From Cololabis saira (lineage: Eukaryota > Chordata > Actinopteri > Beloniformes > Belonidae): a stretch of DNA of 64,000 nucleotides. Under the pieces are notes generated by a model, which was given only the letters and a program-made list of their open reading frames with translations, was not told the origin of the DNA and made no database searches. A program made the position numbers and the translations under genes. The DNA lies in contig NC_084606.1 of assembly GCF_033807715.1 (NCBI RefSeq), positions 35,501,898-35,565,897 on the forward strand. The letters run 5' to 3'. Below, piece after piece: positions 11,543 through 24,200 of this stretch. The stretch's first letter is position 1. Every line of letters starts with the position of its first letter.

Positions 11543-11830
11543 CAGGGTCTCTTAACACTGGTCCTCGGGGCCCACTGGCCTGTCATGTACCATAACAAAT
11601 CCTAAAAACATTTATGTCAGATTCCAGTCCCCAGGGCCTACTGCCCTTTCTGTTTTGGGGATTTCCCTGCTCCAACACACCTGATACAAATAAATGTTCA
11701 TCATCATGGCATCAAGATCTGTCCAAGTCTGTCAATGACTCAGCCAGCTGTATCAGAGTGTGTTGAAGTGATGCAATGTCTAAGACATGCCGCAAAGAGG
11801 GCCTTTAGGGCCTAGAGTGGAAAACCACTG
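11543..11830. mobile_element. Near-complete palindromic CAGGG...CCACTG hAT-type MITE
   Basis: Begins CAGGGTCTCTTAACACTGGT and ends GTGGAAAACCACTG, with TTCCCTGCTCCAACACACCT in one half and GTGTGTTGAAG in the other. It is the most complete isolated copy of the family fragmented elsewhere. Confidence 0.55.
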
Positions 11831-12226
11831 TCCTAAGGTAGAGTTTCAGTGAAACAGATATTTTCAATCCTCCCACTCCAGAAGTCATTGAAAAAGAAGT
11901 TAGTAAGTTGGCATAACAAGCAGAAAAATAGTTTACTTATTATACTCTTTGAATAATTCTAAGTATCTGGATGTGTTTTAGTTTGTAACGGACAAGGGCA
12001 CAAGTCTAAGCTGGACACCTGTGATCTTTGATTCCTCCGCTGGCGCGGCATCAAGAACCATCATTCATCAGTTGCTGATACAGCAAAGCACTCTGGGAAA
12101 TCTTTGTCAAGGCAAGGCATGGGAGGTTTATTTGTACAGCACATTTTATACACAAAAGCAACTCAAAGTGCTTCACAAAAGGTATTTACATAAACAGAAC
12201 ATAAAAAAACAGCTTAATAAGCAGAT

Positions 12227-12514
12227 TAAGGCCCTGTCCCAATACTCCCACTACCCCTACATTTCATCCCTACCCCTAAATTTTGCGCGTTCCCGTGAGA
12301 GTAGTGGTGTCCCAATTCCTCTTTTCACCTAGGGGGAGTGGGGGAAACGAGGGGTATGAATCTGGCCCTACGGATCGAGGGTTTTCAGATGTTCCCTAGC
12401 TGATCTAGGGCCAGAAAAATTTCCCAGAATGCTTTTCGTCGTCATTTGCGGACTGAATAAAAAAAAACATGGTGGACATTTCTTATTTTTCTGTGAATAA
12501 AATCTATATTTTGA
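12227..12514. mobile_element. MITE with GGCCCTGTCCCAATAC end, right part lost
   Basis: Shares CCCTACCCCTAAATTTTGC, GTTCCCGTGAGAGTAGTGGT and CATGGTGGACATTTCT with the full copy at 14053-14632. It is broken at 12515 by a Tc1 transposase fragment. Confidence 0.6.
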
Positions 12515-12616
12515 GTCCCACTTGGTGTCAATAGGGTTTCGGTCTGGAGAGGACGAGGGCCATGTCATCATTCTTTCATCCTTAAGGGTGTCCTGCATAA
12601 AAATCATGCAGACTTA
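12515..12616 (-). pseudogene. 102-bp Tc1-type transposase fragment (copy 1)
   Basis: The minus strand reads IFMQD, then [19 protein letters not shown]. This matches the Tc1 DDE region FMQDNA...WPPCSPDLNPIE with the segment between MQD and KDER deleted. An almost identical copy is at 25636-25737; only one difference was seen. Confidence 0.65.
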
Positions 12617-12989
12617 AGCCGCGTTTATACTTGCAGTTCAGAACGCGTACGCGAGACGCAGGATACGCGTGACGTCACGTCTCGCGTATCCTGCGTATCC
12701 TGCGTACATTTGACGCGTCGACGTGCACGTTCTCAAAAAGACACTGAACGCGTACGCGACCTGCAGTTCTCGCTCTGGCCGCTAGTATCGCTGTTCCCGG
12801 TCTGATCCCAGCTGGCACGACTATGCTGCTCTCCCCTGGAGAAAGTCCCCGTGCATATATTTATGCAATATTTAACTTCCCCCCAGGGTTTCCGTTGTCC
12901 GGTAAAATATGCCGAAGTCCGGTATTTTATAATCTCTCCGGTCAAAATACTCACTGGTGCTGCGGGACTAGAGTCCCCGGGAGTACCGC

Positions 12990-13118
12990 GGATGGCGAGC
13001 CCCGGCCGCCGAGCCCCGGACAACCCCCGGCGGCCGAGCCCCGGTGGCCGAGCCCCGGTGGCCGAGCCCCGGTGGCCGAGCCCCGGCCGCGGAGCCCCGG
13101 CGGCCGAGCCCCGGCGGA
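12990..13118. repeat. GC-rich minisatellite, about 14-15 bp unit
   Basis: Tandem GAGCCCCGGTGGCC-like units (GAGCCCCGGCCGCC, GAGCCCCGGTGGCC), about eight copies. This is a strong GC island in an AT-rich setting, and no gene start is visible beside it. 13119-14050 holds short microsatellites ((CA)n at 13500, (AAT)n at 13571) and a reversed LINE-like tail near 13440-13500. Confidence 0.8.
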
Positions 13119-14052
13119 GGTACGCGCCGAGCCTCGGTGCCTCCCGGAGCCGGGAGGAAGCGGAGCCGGGAGCCGGGAGTCAATTGACGGGACTTATTTT
13201 ATTTTAAATACTCTGTTTTTCAATAAAAATACTATTGAATGACTTGCAAATGAATGACTTGGAATCATATTAGGAACAATACATTTTTTTTACCATGTTA
13301 ATCTTTCTTATATTGACATCTACTTCTCCATATGAACCTAAAATTAACTGGATTTATTGTTTCGTCATTCTTGTTGAGATGGGTGAGGAGAATGCTGGAT
13401 AAATTAGTCTGGAAAGACTATCCACTTTTGATAATAAGCAATAATAATAAGATAAGTCCTTTATTACTCCCTCAACGGGGAAACTCACGTAGCAGAAGTA
13501 CACACACACACACACAGGGAAGGGGGTAAAACAGTAATATAAATAAGTAATACACATTAAAAAAAGAGTAATAATAATAATAATAATGTTATGGTTTTCT
13601 TTAGCTTCCTTCTAGGCACCCAGAGCTTTACAGAGATCATTATTCATTCACACACATTCTCCCCGGTGGTAGCTCCGTCTGTAGCCGCAGCTGCCCGACA
13701 GACTGACGGGAGCGTGGCTGCCATATCGCGCCAAACGGCCCCTCCGACCACCACAAACATTCATACACACTCATACACATTCACACGATGTTATAATCTC
13801 CTACATCATCCAATATTGTCCTGTAAAAGTGTTCGTTTTTCTAATCTGCTACCGCTGCTGCTGCTACTACTTCTGCTACTTAATATAAGTAGCTTTTCCA
13901 ACTGTTGCTCTGCTTACTGCCCCCTATCGGTCACCATCGGTATGACAGGCTCTACTCGGGTGGTACGCGACGTGGGCAGTGGAGCATGAACAGACACAAA
14001 GCAGGCTACGCAGGCTACGCAGGTTACGTGCGTAGAGTATATCCCGGGCTTT

Positions 14053-14632
14053 AGGCCCAGTCCCAAATCCCCCCCTAGTCCTACTTTTCAGCCCTACCCC
14101 TACATTTTGCACGTTCCCGTGAGGGTAGTGGTGTCCCAATTCCTCTTTTCATCTAGGGCTAGTGGGGATAACGAGGGATAGTGTGTATGAATCTACCCTT
14201 CAGAGCGAGGGATTTCAGATGTTGACTCGCCGCCCGAGGGCTGGGGAAAAGTTTCCAGAATGCTTTACGTCATCATTTGCAGACTGAATCAGACAAAAAA
14301 CATGGCGGACATTTCTAATTTTTAGTGAATAAAATCAATATTTTGAGTTAGTTTCTGCATAAAAATGCGTTTTGATTACATTTCTAGCGAGAAATATATA
14401 TTTTACTTTCATAATATTCACTCAGAGAATATACATAATCACTCGTTTGCCCGTTGTTGCGAAGTCTATTTCAAACCTCGCCAGAATAAAGGCTGATTTA
14501 TGGATCCGCGTTACACCAACGCAGGCATATTAACAGCGCTACAGCTGAAATTAAAACAGCTTTTGGCTCTCAGCTTCCTGATTTTAGGGGTGGTGCTGAA
14601 AGTAGGGGTAGTGGGTGTATTGGGACAGGGCC
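14053..14632. mobile_element. MITE with GGCCCAGTCCCAAAT / GGGACAGGGCC ends
   Basis: Left GGCCCAGTCCCAAATCCCC and right GTATTGGGACAGGGCC form inverted ends. Near 14490 it contains a remnant GCTGATTTATGGATCCGCG of the short Harbinger-type palindrome. Confidence 0.65.
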
Positions 14633-15317
14633 CTGGGAAGATTTCAAGCGCCCTAAAATCTGTGGCTTCTTTTTTAGGCGTAGTGGTAGAAAGTAGGGAG
14701 TGTATTGGGATTGGCCCAAAGAAATCTGAAAAAAGGGTCAACTCCTCATTTCTTGGTGTGATCTCAGGGCTCTGTCTGCTGACAGGTCGTCACAGATCTG
14801 ATGAACCGTCCAGGTTCATATTCAGTCTGGCTATCCTCTGTTGAACTGGCAGGGGATGGATGGTGGTTAGTGCATTTGAAAAATAAAACATAAAAGAAAA
14901 TAAAACTCAGAGCACAGTCGGAGAGAGTCTTTGGAGAAGTATTGCGTCCTCAGCCTCCTCCTCCTCCCTGTACGCCTCGTATCCTGCCTGCTACGCCCCG
15001 AGACCCACCTCCCAACATTTATAGAACTGAAAGGATGAACTGAAAGGATTGAAGGATGTTGAAACAAAACGTGAAGCATCTTGGGCTCAAACCGCCTGCA
15101 AGATTAAAAGTAAAACTAAAGATACGAATTGAATTTTTTTTTTTCATATTAGCATTTTTCACATCGCCATCTTTTTAGCATTTGGGGTTGTACCCTTCAT
15201 CGTTATTATTTAAATCAACTGAGTCGTTATCAATCACCTTTTTTCATATGTTACTTCATTTGTTTGCATCTTTATTCCTTATATCCTTCTTTTATGTGGC
15301 GCTCCCAGTACTGGAGT

Positions 15318-15366
15318 TGAGGGGGGATGAGGGGGATGAGGGGGATGAGGGGGATGAGGGGGGATG
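15318..15366. repeat. GGGGGATGAG tandem repeat
   Basis: Four to five copies of a roughly 10-bp unit. 14633-15480 otherwise shows nothing recognisable. Confidence 0.8.
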
Positions 15367-15487
15367 GCACCCCCCCCTGAAATAAAAATGGTCAAAATCC
15401 CCCCCCCCCTGTAAAACTGCCATCCCCCCTTTCCATCCCTTATGTCATTTCATCAATGAATGTGGTTTTACTGCTATTTCAACATTT

Positions 15488-15813
15488 AGACTCATCACCA
15501 GAAAAATAACTCCAGAAAAATAACTTATTTGACAATTTTCACCTGTTTCAAGTAAATTTCCACTTGAAATAAGTAGAAAAATCTGCCAGTGGGACAAGAT
15601 TTATCTTCTTATAACAAGCAAAAAAAACCGTATTCCACTGTCAGATTTTTCTACTTATTTCAAGTGAAAATCTACTTGAAACAGGTGAAAATTGTTGTTT
15701 TTTCCAGTGATGAGTCTTGTTTTAAGTGTAATGAGAATTTTTTTTACTAAAATGAGACATTTTAACTAGAAATAAGACAAATATTCTTGTTAAGATTTAG
15801 AGTTTTTGCAGTG
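15488..15813. mobile_element. Foldback MITE (CACTGCAAAAACT family), left end missing
   Basis: Palindromic core with CTGCCAGTGG, CTACTTATTTCAAG and GTTTCAAGTAAATTT in both orientations. The right end AGAGTTTTTGCAGTG is present. Same family as 20111-20517, 37034-37446 and 60607-62492. Confidence 0.75.
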
Positions 15814-16189
15814 ATCCATGTTACTTATCCTGTGAAGGACAGAGTCATATTGATAAGTTCAGAAAAGTGTTTTTTATTGTTGTGTTTTGATGTATTTGAT
15901 GTAAGCCCAGTGGATATTTAAAGCTTACAGAAGGCTGCATTTAACTGCTGCTATGTCATTCCTGCAGTATTTCTGCAGGTGTTTTGGTCACTGCTATTAT
16001 TTGTAATATATTATATTATTTGTAATCAGCACAAATGATCTGTCCCCATATGATAAAATCCACCCTCCCCCTTGATATTTTTTTTTACAACTGGAGTACT
16101 GGGCGCTCCCATGGTCCACAGCTACTCAAACAATTACCAGGCGCCAAAAGAACAGCTTGTCTGTATCAGCCTGAGAAAACTCTCTCTGG

Positions 16190-16826
16190 TCTCCACGCAG
16201 GTCTGCAGGGGGAGTTTCCTGTTTAACCGAGCGGGGCCACAATGGGAGGAGTGAGGAGGAAGAGGAGGAGGAAGAGGAGGAGGGAGAGGAGTGAAGGAAT
16301 GTCCGAGGGGAGACGAGCCTCTGCGTTTGGACACGGCCAGAGAGAGGAGGGAGGAGTGACTGCTGGGAAGCAGAAACTCACACTGAAGGAGGTGTGACTC
16401 GCTCACTCAGCCTTCGACAGTTGCGAGGATGGAAATTCCTCCGCTGAGCCGACCGACTCCAGGAGGATTTCACCTCTGAAGGAGCAACAAAGCCTGAGAA
16501 GACTTTAATACCGGCTGGCTGGGTAACGGCGAAGGTCGGGAGGCCCTGCTGACTGATCTGAAGGCTTTCAAACATGACCAAGAGGCCACACTGACTTGAC
16601 TGGAAGCGTAACGGATCCCTCTGACCTAAAAGAAGAATTCAAGTCTAACAGATTTTACATCTTTGGTTGGTCTGATTTGCTGACTTGTCTCTGGATTGGT
16701 TGAACTCCACTGCTGGGATCAGAACTGAGTGTTTGGGAGATCAGCCGATCAGCTGATTGGAGCTGCAGCTGATCAGCTGAATGACAGCGTGACCCCTGAG
16801 GAGAGATCTTCTTGAGTGGGATCAGG
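16190..16826 (+). promoter_or_regulatory. gab1: Presumed gab1 promoter and 5' UTR
   Basis: No recognisable repeat. A polypurine GAGGAGGAAGAGG stretch lies at 16250-16300, with ETS-like GGAA cores. Small upstream ORFs are visible: ATG 16429 to TGA 16479 (17 codons with stop), ATG 16574 to TGA 16594 (7 codons) and ATG 16781 to TGA 16792 (4 codons). A GATCAGCTGAT-rich self-complementary cluster is at 16738-16782. The transcription start cannot be placed from sequence. Confidence 0.35.
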
Positions 16827-16901
16827 ATGAGCGGAGCAGGGGACGTGATCTGTGAAGGATGGCTGCGGAAATCACCACCAGAGAAAAAGCTACGCCGCTA
16901 T
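16827..16901 (+). CDS. gab1: gab1 coding exon 1 (start of PH domain)
   Basis: Begins at ATG 16827 with A at -3. It encodes 25 residues starting [16 protein letters not shown] and ending RRY, the conserved GAB N-terminus. The phase-0 donor GTGAGT begins at 16902. A TA-flanked MITE starts at 16907, so the last base of the donor consensus is already transposon or target-duplication sequence. Intron 1 in this numbering (16902-34504) is 17.6 kb. Confidence 0.93.
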
Positions 16902-18236
16902 GTGAGTACCGTATTTTCTGGACTATAAGGCGCTACTTTTTTCCTAGGTTTTGAACCATGCAGCTTATACAAAGGTGCAGCTATTCTGTGGATTTTTCTT
17001 CCACCGCTCGGGGCGCTCTAACCGGAATTAGAATCAAAACTAAGACAAAATAAATGCAAAGAAGAATACGCTACTTCTTCTTTAGCAGATAGAAGTAGGT
17101 AGAAGCAGATTTCAAACAGATAAATAGATAGATAAATAGAAATAAAGACCAGTTATTTTCTCTTGGTTTTGTCCTGTTTTAATCAGCAAAGTTGCTGCCG
17201 TGTTAAAAGACACAGTTAGGAAAGATCTATTTAGGTACAAACAGGTACATCATTTACAGTTCAAAATGGTTATTATTTTTTTTTAAATAGAGCGGATGCA
17301 GCTTATATGCAGGTGCAGCTTATAGTCCAGAAAATACGGTACTTATCTTAAAAACAAAATAAGGACAGTCAGATATGATCACTGTGCTTTTCACTGTGTA
17401 CTCTGACTTGTCAAAGAAACTCCAGCAGGAATACCGACCGTTCTGTTCACAGAAGCCCTTGGGAGTCATTTACCAACTCAGTTTGCAGTTTATCTCTCTG
17501 TGTCATCAATATTGACACAAGGAGTCATTTCCTAATTATGAAAACAATAAAACATGCGGACGAGCGCAGCCGCCAGCTGCTGGATAGTGAACACCCACGT
17601 CTGGTCTGTTAGAGCATAAACCACGTGATCCTTATACTTCTAGATCTGCAAAAGTCAAGAACATCAGACGCAAATACAGAAGTGATCCTCCTCTCCTTAA
17701 TCAGTGAAATTATTACGGAAAGTTACACTTCGGTATTTCAGCGGAGCTGAGGACTGAAAGTTGCTGACCTTTTTTAAAAGTACTGAATACTTGGTTGTGT
17801 TTAGTAAACCCCCCCCCCTGCATTCCAGCCACAGATTTTCATCCGTTCAAATAGAGTCTTGCCGAGAAAGCAACTGTTAAAGTCACAACAATGTGAAAGA
17901 AATTGACCTTTTATATTGTGTGTGCAAAGAGTTCCCAACTCAGAAGGGCCGAGGGTTTAATAAAAGCAACAAACCTACGTTACAAATATGCAGCAGGCCG
18001 TTTGTCCGCCTGCAGCTCAGCTCACTTTCCAGTATAACAGCACGCACACACACACACCCCACATTTCTGGCATGCCTTGCCAGTGAGTTGAGCTAATCTC
18101 ATCCCTCCTCCCCATATTTTATCTCAATCTTCCCATTTGCAGAGGAATCTTTGCTCTGCCTGTAGTTTATTCCTCCGTTTTTCTTTCATTCATGGCGCTT
18201 TCTCTTCCTCTTCTATTGTCATATGTCTTCCTTCCC

Positions 18237-18288
<52 letters not shown>

Positions 18289-21200
18289 GGAAAGTGAAAG
18301 AGGAGTAAATGGGACAGAGGAACTCTTTTTGGAGAAGTTTTCACATCTGGAAACGAAACGTTTTATGATGGGAAAGTGAGCAAAGTCTGACAAAAGGAAA
18401 TAAACAAAGCATAATGGAAAGTCCGGGGAAGAATAGAGTAAAAGGCAAAAGTTTAATGCGGTTCCCATGATTCTTCTTTGCAGACAATAGTGAATTAAAT
18501 CCAGTTTTGGGGGCAGACTGTCTCACTATCAGGCAGAGGTGTCTTCAGTATTCACATTCATTACTCAGGTAGAAGTATAGATACTAGAGTTTAAAAATAC
18601 TCCTGTAGAAGTTGAAGTATCAACTCAAGTTTTTTACTCAAGTAAAAGTATAAAAGTACTGGTTTCAAAACTACGTAAAGTATAAAAGTAAAAGTAATGT
18701 AAGGGGGAAAAAGCCATTGTAAATGAATGCATCTTAGTATAATGCAAATATATTAAAGAAGCATATATGTGTACTATTGAGCATTAACATGTGTTTCAGA
18801 GAGCAGCAGATATGATGACTAGTTGCCTATAAGTATTGTAATGGTGCAAAAAGTCAAACTTCAGAGGCATGTTATCATTTATCCTAACCTTTATTGGAAT
18901 GTACATCCAAGTTTAGTTGCAGGAATCTGAGGGAACGGATGTAAGAACAAAACTGGACAAGAACATCTGAAACAACCACAACCAAATTCACTCTATCCGG
19001 ATGGAGCAATTTAACTGGATAGTTTTTATTAAAGGCCAAAATGAAATAGAGTAATGAGGCTGTTTTTAAAATGTAAGGAGTAAAAAGTACAGATAATTGC
19101 ATGAATATTTTTTTTTTTTTGTTTTTTTTGTTTTTTTTTATTGAACAGAATTTTTTAAACAAGAAAAACACACTTTATACAAAACTACTAGTAGAGGAAA
19201 TATAAGAAAAAGAACATCCAGGAGGTTTTATGAACGAGAGACATATAAACAAAAATAAGAGACAAGTAAAGTCAATACAAAGTAACTGTAAGGCATTTTG
19301 AAGCAAATAGCATCAACATTTCAGAAAGAGACTTAAAATAAAAGATACTTTGATATACTAATTACTAATTACTAATTTTTTTGCAGAGTTATTTGACTTA
19401 ATGTTTTTTAAAGAAAGAAAAAAACTTTTGAAATCATTTATAAAAAAATGGAAAGAGGGCTCCATTTTTCTCCACTTACAACAATGTATGTGGTATTTAG
19501 CCAGTAAGAGAATGAGATAATTGCGTGAATATGTAAGGAGTAAAAGTAAAAAGTCGCCTGAAAAATAATTAGTCCAGTGAAGTATAGATAACCACAATTT
19601 CTACTTAAGTAAGGTAACAAAGTATTTGTACTTGGTTACTTGACACCTCTGCTATCAGATGAAAGCAGCGAGGCTTCAGACGAAGGTTCCTTCTGTTAAG
19701 ACTGTTGAGTGTGATGGTATACACAGCCCAGTGTGTATACGTGCACGCCGTCTGGCCAGCTGTGTTTCAATCATCAACACGTTAGAACTGAAGAACACGT
19801 GCAGCAACGGGCTGCACGAGGTCACGGTAAGTCTTGGGGATAGAGTTCGTGGCGCGTTCCTCATCACGCACTTCTCGCTCTGCCTAAGACCGTGAGGTCA
19901 TAAACTAATCGCTCTCATCTGGGCCTCCCGGAAGATTTAGCAACATGCAGACACACACAGAGGGAACAAAACAACGTGAGGTATTTGGTAACGTTAAGCC
20001 CAAAAGCAGATGTGTCACATGGGTGAGATACACCCATAGGGTCAAATCCAGTTAAAACAAGCAAAGCAAACAAAGGGTTTGTGTCACATGTCTGGATTGG
20101 ATACATCCTACACTGCAAAAACTCCAAATCTTAACAAGAATATTTGTCTTATTTCTAGTTAAAATGTCTCATTTTTAGTCAAAAAAAATCTCATTACACT
20201 TAAAACAAGACTCATCACTGGAAAAAACAAAAATTTTCACCTGTTTCAAGTAAATTTTTACTTGAAATAAGTAGAAAAATCTGCCAGTGGAACAGGATTT
20301 TTTTGCTTGTAATGAGAAGATAAATCTTGTTCCACTGGCAGATTTTTCTACTTATTTCAAGTGAAAATTTACTTGAAACAGGTGAAAATTGTCAAATAAC
20401 AAGTTATTTTTCTGGTAATGACTCTTGTTTTAAGTGTAATTAAAAGTAGTGTGTTAAAAGATATTTTAACTAGAAATAAGACAAATATTTCTGGTAAGAT
20501 TTTAAGTTTTTGCAGTGTAGTCATTTGCCAGATCTTTTCTGGCCTCCTACTTAATATAGTTGGTTAAAACAATAAAGCAAATAAAGTCGTCATCATTATT
20601 AAACAATACATGAAAAAATAGATACATTATGTATAAAAAAAAAAATAAAAAATTACACAAATGAGAAGGCAATACCACTAGAGGCAACTACATGGTTTAT
20701 TGAGATTGGAAAATAGTGAGTTTTTAAAGAGATGTAATGAATTGAGTTCTCTTATATTGATGGGTAGGTTGTTCCAATCAGATGGGGCTTTGATGGGGCT
20801 TTGAACTTAATAGCATGTCTGCCAAAACAGCTTTCTTAGTCCGAAATCTTCACACCAATTTCATGCAAAAATCCACAAAAGGCGCTTTTGGGCTGCAAAA
20901 ATCTTCTTATAACTATTGCAAGAAGCATCCCTCCTTTCTTTAGTCACATGGCTGCCACTGGCTTGGCAGCAAAACAGAAAACAGAAGGGCGGCTTTCTCT
21001 GACAGTTATGAAATCATTCCTGCAGTCCAAAACAAAGTATGACAGTCAGTTATAGGTGAAGAGAAGCCGTTTGTAGGGCTGCTTAACAAGTAATTCGTCT
21101 TTCATTGGCAGTCTGATGTCTGTTGCCTTATAGGGGCACATAGAGGGCGCAAAGCGGCGGCCGCCGCCGGCTTTCCTATTCATTGTGTATGTGCTGTCCA

Positions 21201-24200
21201 ATAGGAGAGAAGGTGGTGGAGGGTGGAAAAAAAACTTGCAGGTTGTAGATCAGAGACGATCAACATGGAGGAAAGAATGATCTTGGCTGTGAGTCTGTGT
21301 GAGGAGCTGTGGGATGAGACTGCAGCCTATCGTAACCTCAATAAAAAGGGACAAAAGTAGAGAGAAATCTCCCAGAATTTGGACATACCTGGTGTGTTTA
21401 AAAGTGGTAGAAATGTGATATTCTTTTGCTCTTTTAACAATAAAATGTTAGTTTAAGATAAAATATAGCATTTCCACGCCTCATATCAGGATCAGTTGAA
21501 TCATTTATCAATATATGTGTCAGGCTGGTGTGGTGAGGACCCAGATGCAGGAGAGCGAAGGCTGGAGTTTAACAAAAAAGGGTTTATTCCAAAGAAAAGG
21601 CAAGGACCAAAGACCAAAGAGCTGCTTAGCAGGATCAAAAACACAAAAACAGGGATCAGAAAACTGGAGCAAAAACAGGCAGGACACATGGAGGGAAAAC
21701 ACAGGAACCACAAGGAGCAAGGCAATGACAAGACCAGATATACACAGGGGATAACGAGACACAGGTGCAGACAATCAGGGAAAATGGGACACAGGCGGGG
21801 CAAAACAGAAACCAACTGGGGGGAATGTCAAACCCTGACAATATGGTTATGAAAAGACCACGTGTCAATACTTTTGTAAACTGAAGCAGATACTTTACTA
21901 CATGTACACTCAGTATATCTAAAAATCTAGATGACTGACATGAGATAAAAAACAACAACATAGTTCAGAAAGGTTTTTTATAAAATATGTTTTTAACTAT
22001 TTACAGTGGATGACTTGAAGAAAAAAATGGAAAAACTTGAGGGACAGATATATGACGGAGAGGAAGGGAGGCCAGGCGTTCAGTTGCAGTGATGAAGCCT
22101 GAAGTTGGTTGATCCTGCTGAGGCTCCAACTCTCCCCAACAGGCTGTAACTGCTCCCTGTTCAGCCTGAAGTAGAAGCTCATCATGGAGCTGGAGCTCCA
22201 ACGAGCCTGTATTCCCCCAAATCCTGTCTTCATGAGGATTTCATGGACCCTCCTTGCTTCTGCTGCTCGTCTCATCCTCCTCCTCAGAAGAACTAAAGCC
22301 AGGGCTTTTCCTTGAAGCAGGGACAGATACATTTTGCAAACCGAGCAGTAGCTACTGTACGTCCAAACGAGTGGGAAAACGGCGCCAGACCGGAAAAACT
22401 TATTTTCGGTCGCCAAGCAACTTGCAACAAATATGTACTTATCACGGTCCCTGGAGCTCTGAAAACCCCTCCTCCTCCCTGGCTTCCACCTGTCCGCTCC
22501 CATCCTGTGGACGCTAGGTGATGTCCATTACCCCAAATGTCTGTGCACATGTCTTATGAGCAGGAACTGATTAGGTTTGAGCCGAGACAACACAATTCAA
22601 GTGTTTTATCATCAAGTAAGCATATGAAGTCTTCATTGTGAGAGCTGATTGACTGGATTACTGTATATTCTAATGGTACTGTAGATAAATGTGTCAAGTT
22701 TTGAGATGAGATTGTCTTTCCATTTCCAGGACTTAGTTCCTCCTGAGTGACACATGAGAAAACAGCAATGTAAAGGCTGAATTATGGTTCTGCGTTAAAC
22801 CAACGCAGAGCCTACGCCGTAAGTTAGCGGCTACGCAGGAGTCTCTCCGTAGCCTACGCCGTAGCCTGACCTGCACCTCCCAAAAAATGTAACTACGCGT
22901 CGAGGCGACGCAGACCCAACGCAGACCGAGAGGGCTGTGATTGGTTCACTTGGAAGCAACGCATTTCCGGTTCTGGTTCGTGAAGCAGTCGTGAACTTTC
23001 AGCGCTCTTTTCTTCGTGTGTGTGTGTGATTTTTTATTTTTTTTTGGGGTTGTTTTGGTTTTTTGCACAATAGTTGTCCTCATCGCTTTGATTCACTGTG
23101 ACCAGAAAAACCGGAAACAAAGTATCAACTAGCGCTCTGGGGGGGTATTGCACCGCGGCGAAATAGAGTGATGGAAAAGTCCGAAGGATTCACGACGGCG
23201 TCACGGCAACGGCGTAGGCACTGCGTTGGTTTAACGCAGAACCTTAAATCAGGCTTAAGCGTTCACTGTGTCCACGGATCCCCATCAAAGTGAATGTCCA
23301 TGAAGTCAAACATCTACGGTTCTGATGAGAACATTTGGATTAATTGTAGTAAACGAAGAAGTGAATGGTGGGAATTATGTTATTCAGGTCTGGTGTTAAT
23401 TTTGGTTTTGAGACAGGAAGAAGGAAGAGTTATTTTAGACCCATTGTGCCCACTTCCTGCAAGGGGTTGAAGATCAATAGAGGAAGCATAGCGAAACCTG
23501 GGGAGTCTGAGACTGTGGCAGGAAAAGAGGTTATCATTGTTGCTTTTCATTTCACAGCTCAAACTGACATTATCCTCAGAAAACAAACAACAAAAAACAG
23601 CTAAGCACACAATGTGAAACATTTCCGGTTGGTTTCTCTAAAACCACCTGTAACTCCAGGCGCTCAATCGCTGTCTATGGGGTGTGTATACTGTCTAACA
23701 CTGTTTCTGTTTGCCCATCTCATCTCAGCTCCATCCAGGTTCATTTTACCCAAATTTGTGTTTTATTCATTTGACGATCAACTTTTTGTGCAGCAGCCAA
23801 GAAAGTTGCTTTTGTCAACGAAAATTATGACTAAATATTGTCGTCAATGAACCTTTATCACCTGAGGAAAAGGAGATGAGACGCAACGAAAATGCTGGTC
23901 ATGTGACGATAACGATAATTAAATATATAATATATTATCGTAGAGGAATAAAAAACTGACTAAAATGTAGATTACAAAATAAAAACTGCTAAAATGTCTC
24001 TTCATTTTCATTGACCATAACCAGACGAAATGTTCTAGCAAAGATCCTTAAAGGAGACCTATTATGAAAAACACGTTTTCTTTCTTTAACATATATAAAG
24101 TGGTCTCCCCTCAGCCTGCCAACTCAGAGAAGGAGGAAAGCAACCAAATTCTGCAGTGTCTGTACAGCCGCCCGGATGAGCCGTCCAGTGTGATGTGGAT

